NCBI RefSeq assembly: GCF_042651425.1
Contig: NZ_JBHSCW010000010.1
Span: forward strand, 62,001-126,000
DNA length: 64,000 bases
Reading direction: 5' to 3'
Source: Fodinicurvata halophila
Lineage (GTDB): Bacteria > Pseudomonadota > Alphaproteobacteria > Kiloniellales > DSM-21159
Part shown: piece by piece, positions 57,523 to 64,000 of the stretch
Position numbering within the stretch: position 1 is the stretch's first letter
Layout: each line of letters opens with the position of its first letter
Made by a program: the position numbers and the translations under genes
Notes under the pieces: generated by a model
The model's input: the letters and a program-made list of their open reading frames with translations, nothing else
Database searches by the model: none
What the model was told of the DNA's origin: nothing

Positions 57523-57893
57523 GCTTGATCGTCCTCATCGTCGAGTTCTGGTTGATCTTCTGGTTGTCTCCGTCTTGGTTGGACCCGAGGCATCTCTATT
57601 GCGCGCGCTGCGAGGCGATTGAGTGTGTCACTATCTTGTATTGCAACAGTCCTCCATTCGCTCAACTGAAGTCGTAGGTCCTCTATTTCGGTATTCTTTT
57701 TTTCCAAATCTCGTGCGTTTCGCCGTCCCATTACAAGAAGCGGAATAGATAACAGCCAACCTCCGCCTGCAACGAAAGCGAGCAAAAGGACTAAATCTTG
57801 AGTTAACCAACCGCCAATGGCCACAAACGTGCCTAGAGCACCGAAAACCATTAGGCCATAGGTGATCCAGCCCTCTTTCGGTGCTTGCTCCAT
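57519..57893 (-). CDS. Small membrane protein with cytoplasmic coiled coil
   Basis: A 124 aa protein with a GGGGGATA ribosome site. Two membrane segments (about residues 10-30 and 33-54: YGLMVFGALGTFVAIGGWLT and LVLLLAFVAGGGWLLSIPLL) are followed by MGRRNARDLEKKNTEIEDLR, a coiled coil, and a proline/acidic tail (RRRQPEDQPELDDEDDQA). I recognise no family. As the first gene of a two-gene unit with the beta-family gene it is likely a membrane anchor or effector for that protein, a common layout in defence cassettes. This is inference. Confidence 0.75.
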   Translation of the reverse strand: MEQAPKEGWITYGLMVFGALGTFVAIGGWLTQDLVLLLAFVAGGGWLLSIPLLVMGRRNARDLEKKNTEIEDLRLQLSEWRTVAIQDSDTLNRLAARAIEMPRVQPRRRQPEDQPELDDEDDQA

Positions 57894-58007
57894 TATCCCC
57901 CCAGTTAACCACCAATTAGCAACACGATTGGAAACGTAGATTTGCGGTCAGAATCAGCTTGTTCACCTATTGTCTGTACACATTGTCAAAGATAAGTATG
58001 AACGGAT

Positions 58008-58029
58008 AAATTGTATTTTTCTACAATTT
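58008..58029. repeat. Perfect inverted repeat in the divergent defence-gene promoter region
   Basis: AAATTGTA and TACAATTT are separated by six bases (TTTTTC). It lies in the 225-base AT-rich gap between the small membrane protein (minus) and the Mrr gene (plus), a position suited to an operator for both. It could also be a weak terminator hairpin. Confidence 0.5.
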
Positions 58030-58118
58030 TGTTAGGTTTCCTTTTGATTCGTGATTTTAATTGGAGCAGTAACTTCAGGTCCGTTTGCTTTTGGTATGGG
58101 CTGAATTGAGGGGGAAGA

Positions 58119-59117
58119 ATGGCACAGAAAGCGTATATCCTGCGAATGTATCCGGGGGGTGTGGACAGGCTGAATGATGCTCTAGAAGAAAATCAACTGA
58201 TGCTTGGGTGGTCCAAAGCCGCAGGGTTGATCGACCAGAGCCTGGAATGGACCGAATTCCGTGAAATCGTTCGCCGGATCTATGATCCTGATGCCCAGAA
58301 CATGAGGTGGGCGGGAAACGCGGCCGGGCATCTCTGGCGCTTCATCCGCGAGATGGGAGAAGGAGATTTGGTCGTAGTTCCCTACGGCTCAGAATTTTAT
58401 GTGGCAAAGGTCACGGGGGATGCAGAACACAGGAAGGACAAGGTTGAAGAGGATATGGCCTTTAGGAGGCCTGTGGAATGGCTCAACGATAAGAAGCCCA
58501 TTCCAAGGAAACATGCAAAGGCGGCACTTCTGTCGCGAATGAAAGCACAGGGAAGCTGCACCGGTGCAACAGACCTGGTTGAACAGGTCGAAGAATGTCT
58601 CAGGATTGCGAAAGAAGGGGGTAAGCCCTCCTTTGAAGAAGATCTCAGGAAAAAGCTGACCGAAAAAACCCTGGAAGAAATGCGTACTGGCCGCATGGAG
58701 GACTATGGGTTTGAGCGGTTGGTTGCGAACGTTCTGCGAACCAGCGGCGCTTCTCAGCCTGCAATTGTATCTAGAAGCAATGATGAGGGCGTCGACATAT
58801 ATGCAACCTTCCTGGTGGCTGGAGTTTTCCAACAGGTTGTAGGCGTTCAAGTGAAGCACTATAAACCTGATCCTCCCATCGGAGGTAAGGTTGTCCAGCA
58901 ACTGATAAACGGTATCGAGTCCGGACAGGAGCCCGTCACATTGGGCATGGTGATCACTTCGGGCACCTTTGATGACGAGGCCGAAGAGGAAGCCGAGAAA
59001 TACAGAATCAACAATGGCATTCCCATTGAGCTCGTGGATGGTGAACTGTTGGCCAAGCTGATAGTGGAGAACGGCTTGGAAAATCTCAATCTCGACACCT
59101 TCCATGCCGATTTATGA
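58119..59117 (+). CDS. Mrr-type restriction endonuclease with PUA/EVE-like N-terminal domain
   Basis: The 332 aa protein has a C-terminal Mrr catalytic domain (about residues 185-320): GFERLVANVLRTSGASQ, RSNDEGVDIYATF (metal Asp) and VVGVQVKHYK (QxK), then GMVITSGTFDDEAEEEAEKY. The N-terminal 130 residues (YILRMYPGGVDRLNDALEEN, HLWRFIREMGEGDLVVVPYG, EFYVAKVTGD) look like a PUA/EVE-type small beta domain. Such domains read modified bases, so this would be a modification-dependent restriction enzyme. The domain call for the N-terminus is by pattern only. Confidence 0.83.
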   Translation: MAQKAYILRMYPGGVDRLNDALEENQLMLGWSKAAGLIDQSLEWTEFREIVRRIYDPDAQNMRWAGNAAGHLWRFIREMGEGDLVVVPYGSEFYVAKVTGDAEHRKDKVEEDMAFRRPVEWLNDKKPIPRKHAKAALLSRMKAQGSCTGATDLVEQVEECLRIAKEGGKPSFEEDLRKKLTEKTLEEMRTGRMEDYGFERLVANVLRTSGASQPAIVSRSNDEGVDIYATFLVAGVFQQVVGVQVKHYKPDPPIGGKVVQQLINGIESGQEPVTLGMVITSGTFDDEAEEEAEKYRINNGIPIELVDGELLAKLIVENGLENLNLDTFHADL

Positions 59118-59217
59118 TTCTGGCGGTTTTATCGCTCTGAAGACCAGAAAAACGCAATAGTTGCAGATCTCTCTGTGCTTGCTAGGCTGCCCCGCGCGCA
59201 ACACAGAGGTTCCCTGC

Positions 59218-61980
59218 ATGCAGACACCCGAAGACAAGGCCCGGGCGGAGATTGACCGCCTTCTGAGCGATGCGGGCTGGGTGTTGCAGGATATGGAAGA
59301 TTTCAATCGCAACGCGGCGCTGGGCGTCGCGGTGCGGGAGTTCCAGTTGCCGGCTGGCCCTTGTGATTACCTGCTGTTTGTGGACGGCAAGGCGGCCGGG
59401 GTGATCGAGGCCAAAAAAAGCGGCGTGACCCTGAGCGGGGTGGCCGATCAGTCCGAGAAGTACATGGGCGCCCTGCCGCCTCATCTGGCCAGTTGGGGTG
59501 ACATGCTGCTCTATGATTACGAGAGCACGGGCACGGAGACCCTGTTCCGTGACCTGCGCGACCCGAAGCCGCGCTCACGCCGGATCTTCGCCTTTCATCG
59601 GCCGGAAACCCTGCGGGCCTGGCTGCAGCAACCGGATACCCTGCGCGCCCGGCTGCAGCAGATGCCGCCGCTGGACAGCAGCGGGCTGCGCGACTGTCAG
59701 GTCGAGGCCATCACCAACCTGGAGCGCTCGCTGGCCGAGGACCGGCCGCGGTCGCTGATCCAGCTGGCGACCGGGGCCGGAAAGACCTTCACGGCCTGTT
59801 CCTTCTCCTATCGCCTGATCCGTCATGCCGGGGCGCGGCGAATCCTGTTCCTGGTGGATCGCAACAACCTGGGCGACCAGACGCTGCGGGAGTTCCAGAA
59901 CTTCCAGCCGCCGGGGGCCGCCAACCGCTTCACCGATACCTATATCGTCCAGCACCTGCGCTCCCACCACATCGATCGCGATGCCAAGGTGGTCATCACG
60001 ACGATCCAGCGCCTCTATTCCCTGTTGCGCGGCGAGGAGCTGGAGGACGAGGCCGAGGAACGCTCGGCCTTCGAGATGGCACAGGCAGCGGGCAGCGAGG
60101 TTGCGCCCCTGGGCTATAACCCGGAGATTCCCGTCGAGACCTTCGACTTCATCATCACCGACGAGTGCCATCGCTCCATCTATGGCCTCTGGCGCCAGGT
60201 GCTGGAGTATTTCGATGCTTCAATCATCGGCCTGACGGCCACGCCGTCCAAGCATACCCTGGGTTTCTTCAACCAGAACCTGGTGGCCGAATACCCTTAT
60301 GAGCGTTCGGTGGCCGATGGCGTGAACGTGGGCTACGAGATCTATCGCATCCGAACGCAGGTCAGCGAAGAGGGCGGGCGCATCGAGGGCACGGATACCG
60401 GTTTCCAGGTGCCGGTGAGGGACAAGCGCAGCCGCAAGCTGCGCTATGAACAGCTGGACGCCGACCTGGAGTACAGCGCCAAGGAGCTGGACCGCTCGGT
60501 GGTGAACCCCAACCAGATTCGCACGGTGCTGCAGACCTATCGCGAGCGGGTCTTCACCGAACTGTTCCCCGACCGCAGCGGCCAGTGGCTGCCCAAGACC
60601 CTGATCTTTGCCAAGGACGACAACCACGCCGAGGAGATCGTCCATGCCGTGCGCGAGGTGTTCGGGGAAGGCAACGACTTCGCCAAGAAGATCACCTATC
60701 GCAACAGCGGCGAGGACCCCAAGGAACTGATCAAGGCCTTTCGTGTCGATCCCTTCCCCCGCATTGCGGTGACCGTGGACATGATCGCCACCGGCACGGA
60801 CATCAAGCCGGTGGAGGTCCTGATCTTCATGCGCGACGTGAAATCCGAGGGCTATTACGAGCAGATGAAGGGCCGCGGGGTGCGCTCCATTCCCGATGCC
60901 GACCTGAAGGCCGTGACCCCCGATGCGAAGACCAAGACGCGCTTCATCCTGATCGATGCCGTGGGCGTGTCGGAGACCAAGAAGAACGCCTCGCAGCCAC
61001 TGGAGCGCAAGAAGACCGTCAGTTTCGATGCCCTGCTGGACCAGGTGGCCATGGGACGGCGCGACGAGGAGGCCCTGTCCTCCCTGGCCGGCCGCCTGTC
61101 GGCCCTGGACCGCAAGCTGGGCGAGGAGGAGCGCCACCGCATTGCCGAGGCCAGTGGCGGCAAGCCACCGCGGGAGCTGTCCAACGATCTGCTGGACGCC
61201 ATCGATCCGGATAGGCAGGAAAGCGCCATCCATCAGCAGCATGGACCACAGGCCACCCAAGACCAGAAAGATGCCGTGGTCGGGAGGCTAATGGACGAAG
61301 CATGTCAGCCCTTTGATTCGCCACAGCTGCGCGACCTGCTGAAGGACATCAAGCAGAAGACGGACATCGTGATCGATGAGGTCACGACCGATACCATGCT
61401 GGGCGCGACCTTCGACAAGAGGAAGGCCGAGGCAACGGTGACCAGCTTCCGGGAGTTCATGGAGGACAACCGCGACCAGCTGACCGCCCTGCAGATTCTC
61501 TATAACCAGCCGCGCGGACAGCAGAAGCTGACCTATCAGGCCATCCGCGAGCTGGTCCAGCGTTTGGGCGATCCGCCGCATTACCTGACCACTGCCACTG
61601 TCTGGCAGGCTTATCGCCGGCTGGAGGCGGCCAAGGTGCGCGGCGCCCCGGTCGACGACCAGCTGACCGAGGTGGTCAGCCTGGTGCGCTTTGCCCTGGG
61701 CCAGGACGAGGTGCTGGAGCCCTTCGGCACCGTGGTGGAGCAGCGCTTCAACCTGTGGCTGGGGCGCGAGAAACGCGCCGGCCGGGCCTACACGGCCGAG
61801 CAGGAAGACTGGCTTCGCACCATCGCCTCCTATATAGCGGCGAACGCCGAGATTACGCCGCGCGATTTCCAGGAAGCCCCCAGCCTGGCCGACCGTGGCG
61901 GAATCATACAGGCGCGCAAGGTACTGGGGCCGGAGTTGAACGACATGCTGGATGATCTGCAGGGAGCGCTGGTGGCTTAA
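59218..61980 (+). CDS. hsdR: Type I restriction enzyme, R subunit
   Basis: The 920 aa protein starts at ATG 59218 after AGAGGT. An N-terminal nuclease domain has GVIEAKKSGVTLSG (E-x-K). The helicase motor has Walker A LIQLATGAGKTFTACSFSYR, motif II DFIITDECHRSIYG, SIIGLTATP and motif VI-type MKGRGVRSIPDADL. A C-terminal helical region follows (about residues 650-920), consistent with contact to HsdM/HsdS. It translocates and cuts unmodified DNA. Composition is GC-rich, unlike the neighbouring 55.6-58.1 kb DNA. hsdS starts two bases after its stop. Confidence 0.95.
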   Translation: MQTPEDKARAEIDRLLSDAGWVLQDMEDFNRNAALGVAVREFQLPAGPCDYLLFVDGKAAGVIEAKKSGVTLSGVADQSEKYMGALPPHLASWGDMLLYDYESTGTETLFRDLRDPKPRSRRIFAFHRPETLRAWLQQPDTLRARLQQMPPLDSSGLRDCQVEAITNLERSLAEDRPRSLIQLATGAGKTFTACSFSYRLIRHAGARRILFLVDRNNLGDQTLREFQNFQPPGAANRFTDTYIVQHLRSHHIDRDAKVVITTIQRLYSLLRGEELEDEAEERSAFEMAQAAGSEVAPLGYNPEIPVETFDFIITDECHRSIYGLWRQVLEYFDASIIGLTATPSKHTLGFFNQNLVAEYPYERSVADGVNVGYEIYRIRTQVSEEGGRIEGTDTGFQVPVRDKRSRKLRYEQLDADLEYSAKELDRSVVNPNQIRTVLQTYRERVFTELFPDRSGQWLPKTLIFAKDDNHAEEIVHAVREVFGEGNDFAKKITYRNSGEDPKELIKAFRVDPFPRIAVTVDMIATGTDIKPVEVLIFMRDVKSEGYYEQMKGRGVRSIPDADLKAVTPDAKTKTRFILIDAVGVSETKKNASQPLERKKTVSFDALLDQVAMGRRDEEALSSLAGRLSALDRKLGEEERHRIAEASGGKPPRELSNDLLDAIDPDRQESAIHQQHGPQATQDQKDAVVGRLMDEACQPFDSPQLRDLLKDIKQKTDIVIDEVTTDTMLGATFDKRKAEATVTSFREFMEDNRDQLTALQILYNQPRGQQKLTYQAIRELVQRLGDPPHYLTTATVWQAYRRLEAAKVRGAPVDDQLTEVVSLVRFALGQDEVLEPFGTVVEQRFNLWLGREKRAGRAYTAEQEDWLRTIASYIAANAEITPRDFQEAPSLADRGGIIQARKVLGPELNDMLDDLQGALVA

Positions 61981-61981
61981 T

Positions 61982-63478
61982 ATGAGTTTTGGGGAGAATA
62001 TCGAACAACTCATCGGTAGCAGCACAAATGGTCTGCATGCGTGTCACCACACATGGGAGCGTGTCCGAATCGGTGAGATTGCAGCACTGGTTAATGGCTA
62101 TGCTTTTAAATCCAGCGGTTTCAACGATAAGGAAGGCACACCTATTGTCAGGATTCGTGACGTAACAAAGGGGGTGCCGGGCACCTACTATCACGGTCCT
62201 GTTGATGATCCGAAGATGACCTTTATTGAGAACGGACAAATCGCAATTGGTATGGATGGGGATTTCAATTGTCGGATTTGGGGGGGTGGGCAAGCTCTGC
62301 TCAACCAGCGTGTTTGTTCGTTGACTGCCAATGAAGACTTCTATTCCCAAAAGTTCCTAGCATTAGCTCTACCAGGATACCTGAAGTTAATTAATGATCA
62401 TACTTCCTCTATTACTGTTAAACATCTCTCGTCACTGACAGTTCGCGACATTCCGGTGCCACTCCCTCCCCTCAACGAACAACGCCGCATCGTCGAGAAG
62501 ATCGAGACGCTGTTTGCTCGATTGGACAAGGGCGAAGAAGCGCTGCGCGAGGTGCAGAGGCAGCTTTCCACTTATCGCCAGTCGGTGCTGAAGGCCGCCG
62601 TCACCGGTCAGTTGACGGCTGATTGGCGTGCGCAGAACGCGCACCGCCAGGAACACGGCCGCGACCTGCTGGAGCGCATCCTGCAAACCCGCCGCGAAAC
62701 CTGGGAAGGCCGCGGGAAATACAAGGAACCCGCTGCCCTCGACACGACCGACTTGTCGGAACTACCGGAAGGCTGGATTTGGACATCGCTTGGCGCTCTC
62801 ATTTCGGCAGGCCCACAAAACGGATTGTATCTGCCCCAATCAAAATACGGCTCGGGAACCCCAATTCTTCGGATTGATGATTATCAAGTTGATTGGCTTC
62901 GGCCCATGAGCGAACTTCGACTCGTCGCTGCCGAGCCGGACGATTGCCAGAAATATGGTCTGCACCATGGTGATTTTGTGGTGAATCGCGTGAACAGTGT
63001 TTCCCACTTGGGAAAGACCACTCTTTTACCCAGTGAATACGAAGGAGCGCTATTCGAGTCGAATATGATGAGGTTTTCGGTGGGCAACCTGATCAGCAAA
63101 GAATATCTCAGACTTTATTTGACCAGCGATTTGGGTAGAAAGAAACTGATCCAGAACTGCAAGCACGCTGTGAACCAAGCCAGCATTAACCAAGGTGATG
63201 TGGAGGCGACGCCTGTTCCACTGCCTCCGTACCTCGAACAGGAAGAGATCGTCCAAAGAGTATCAGAAGAGTCGTCTCGCGAGATCGCAAGCTTAAAGAC
63301 TTGTCAAACCGAGCTTGCCCGTTCCGCCGCCCTGCGCCAGTCCATCCTGAAAGACGCCTTTGCAGGCCGTCTGGTGCCACAGAATCCAGATGACGAATCT
63401 GCCAGTGAGTTGCTGGCGCGTATCCAGTCGGATTGTCCCGCCAAATCGAAACGATCACGCCGGACGCAGGCTGCATGA
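61982..63478 (+). CDS. hsdS: Type I restriction enzyme, S (specificity) subunit
   Basis: The 498 aa protein has the two-TRD plan. TRD1 is about residues 20-160 (RIGEIAALVNGYAFKSSGFN ... VRDIPVPLPPLNEQRRIVEK). A central conserved region follows to about 275 (LFARLDKGEEALREVQRQLS). TRD2 runs about 285-430 (ATPVPLPPYLEQEEIVQRVS), then the distal conserved helix. The TRD segments are visibly more AT-rich than the conserved regions, pointing to recombination. It sits between hsdR and hsdM. The recognition sequence cannot be predicted. Confidence 0.94.
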   Translation: MSFGENIEQLIGSSTNGLHACHHTWERVRIGEIAALVNGYAFKSSGFNDKEGTPIVRIRDVTKGVPGTYYHGPVDDPKMTFIENGQIAIGMDGDFNCRIWGGGQALLNQRVCSLTANEDFYSQKFLALALPGYLKLINDHTSSITVKHLSSLTVRDIPVPLPPLNEQRRIVEKIETLFARLDKGEEALREVQRQLSTYRQSVLKAAVTGQLTADWRAQNAHRQEHGRDLLERILQTRRETWEGRGKYKEPAALDTTDLSELPEGWIWTSLGALISAGPQNGLYLPQSKYGSGTPILRIDDYQVDWLRPMSELRLVAAEPDDCQKYGLHHGDFVVNRVNSVSHLGKTTLLPSEYEGALFESNMMRFSVGNLISKEYLRLYLTSDLGRKKLIQNCKHAVNQASINQGDVEATPVPLPPYLEQEEIVQRVSEESSREIASLKTCQTELARSAALRQSILKDAFAGRLVPQNPDDESASELLARIQSDCPAKSKRSRRTQAA

Positions 63479-63551
63479 TTGTCGTCTGTCCGGCTGTGCC
63501 TTGGCCCCTTTTCATGAACACTGACTCTGTCTTTCCCCTCGAGGTACTCCG

Positions 63552-64000
63552 ATGAGCAACAAGGAACAACTGGTCCAGAAGGTCTGGAACTATGCCCATG
63601 TGCTGCGCGACCAGGGCATTTCCTATGGCGACTATATCGAACAGATCACCTTCCTGCTGTTCCTGAAGATGGACCAGGAGCGGGTGGACCACCTGGGCGA
63701 GCCCTCGACCGTGCCGCCGGAGTGGGGCTGGGCGCAGTTGGCGGGCAAGGACGGCGAGGACCTGGAACAGCAGTATCGCCGCAGCCTGGAGGCGCTGGCC
63801 CATGAAGACGGGCTGGTGGGCACGATCTTCCGCAAGGCGCAGAACAAGCTGTCGGATCCCGCCAAGCTGAAGCGTGTGGTCAGCCTGATCGACAAGGAGG
63901 GGCCCTGGATCGGCCTGGACGTGGACGTGAAGGGCGAGATCTATGAGGGGTTGCTGGAACGCAATGCCTCGGAAGTGCGCTCGGGCGCCGGGCAGTACTT
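63552..64000 (+). CDS. hsdM: Type I restriction enzyme, M subunit (partial, runs off the window)
   Basis: From ATG 63552 (MSNKEQLVQKVWNYAHVLRD) the frame stays open to the window end, giving about 149 residues. The visible part is the HsdM N-terminal helical domain: GISYGDYIEQITFLLFLKMD, and the entry to the methylase at IYEGLLERNASEVRSGAGQY, where GAGQYF precedes the SAM-binding region in this family. The catalytic NPPF motif lies beyond the window. It completes an hsdR-hsdS-hsdM order. Confidence 0.93.
   Translation, partial: MSNKEQLVQKVWNYAHVLRDQGISYGDYIEQITFLLFLKMDQERVDHLGEPSTVPPEWGWAQLAGKDGEDLEQQYRRSLEALAHEDGLVGTIFRKAQNKLSDPAKLKRVVSLIDKEGPWIGLDVDVKGEIYEGLLERNASEVRSGAGQY

Noticed and set aside
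59161..59217. Upstream in-frame ATG for hsdR at 59161
   Set aside because: It adds 19 residues without a ribosome site, whereas ATG 59218 is preceded by AGAGGT and begins at the normal HsdR N-terminus.
55575..64000. CRISPR array, integrase or transposase in the island
   Set aside because: Looked for repeat-spacer periodicity and for recombinase motifs in all frames; none seen.

Overview
The window is GC-rich chromosomal DNA from an alphaproteobacterium. The evidence is the infA-maf-RNase E/G-yacG-tRNA-Phe run, rpmI-rplT-pheS-pheT without an adjacent infC, a TAXI-type TRAP transporter and a 17 kDa-antigen-family lipoprotein. A Rhodospirillales-like, perhaps salt-adapted, relative is my guess from overall gene content, not something the sequence proves. 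Nearly all genes up to about 55.6 kb look like chromosomal core or ordinary accessory metabolism.

Layout. 0-7.3 kb: universal stress protein, cation diffusion facilitator, pdxH, a glycine-zipper lipoprotein, a CbpA/CbpM co-chaperone pair, and a Kef-type antiporter coupled to an FMN reductase. 7.4-17.7 kb, minus strand: penicillin-binding protein 1C with a very large alpha-2-macroglobulin, an NMT1-like substrate-binding protein and a YihY/BrkB membrane protein. 17.9-20.4 kb: fabI, aroC and a GNAT acetyltransferase. 20.4-24.8 kb, minus strand: CheY-like receiver, S49 peptidase, acetylpolyamine amidohydrolase-like enzyme, nitrilase-family amidase, TrmN6-like methyltransferase and a DUF2007 protein, divergent from ispB. 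26-31.7 kb: tRNA-Pro, a paired palindromic repeat, an uncharacterised protein, and a TAXI TRAP transporter with its own UspA protein. 32-38.6 kb: BKACE enzyme with a class III aminotransferase, a REC-LuxR regulator, a membrane protein, and a periplasmic molybdopterin-fold protein with a histidine kinase. 38.7-43 kb: rpmI-rplT-pheS-pheT. 43-46.5 kb: GAF histidine kinase, EF-hand protein, a second repeat pair, and a methyltransferase. 46.6-52.7 kb: gltD-gltB (NADPH-glutamate synthase). 53-55.6 kb: infA-maf-RNase E/G-yacG and tRNA-Phe.

Composition changes sharply just after tRNA-Phe. From about 55.6 to 58.1 kb the DNA is clearly AT-richer and carries a sce7726-family putative nuclease facing a two-gene unit (small membrane coiled-coil protein plus beta-family protein). 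Next come an Mrr-type restriction enzyme with a PUA/EVE-like N-terminal half and a type I restriction-modification locus in the order hsdR-hsdS-hsdM, with hsdM cut by the window end. I read 55.6 kb to the end as a defence island next to tRNA-Phe. The sce7726/beta-protein/membrane-protein cassette is the best candidate for an undescribed system.

Several couplings are visible as stop/start overlaps: Kef with its flavoprotein, the nitrilase with the amidohydrolase (through a non-AUG start), the aminotransferase with BKACE, the periplasmic protein with its kinase, maf with RNase E/G and yacG, and the membrane protein with the beta protein. All calls come from reading the sequence and translations; no database search was run.
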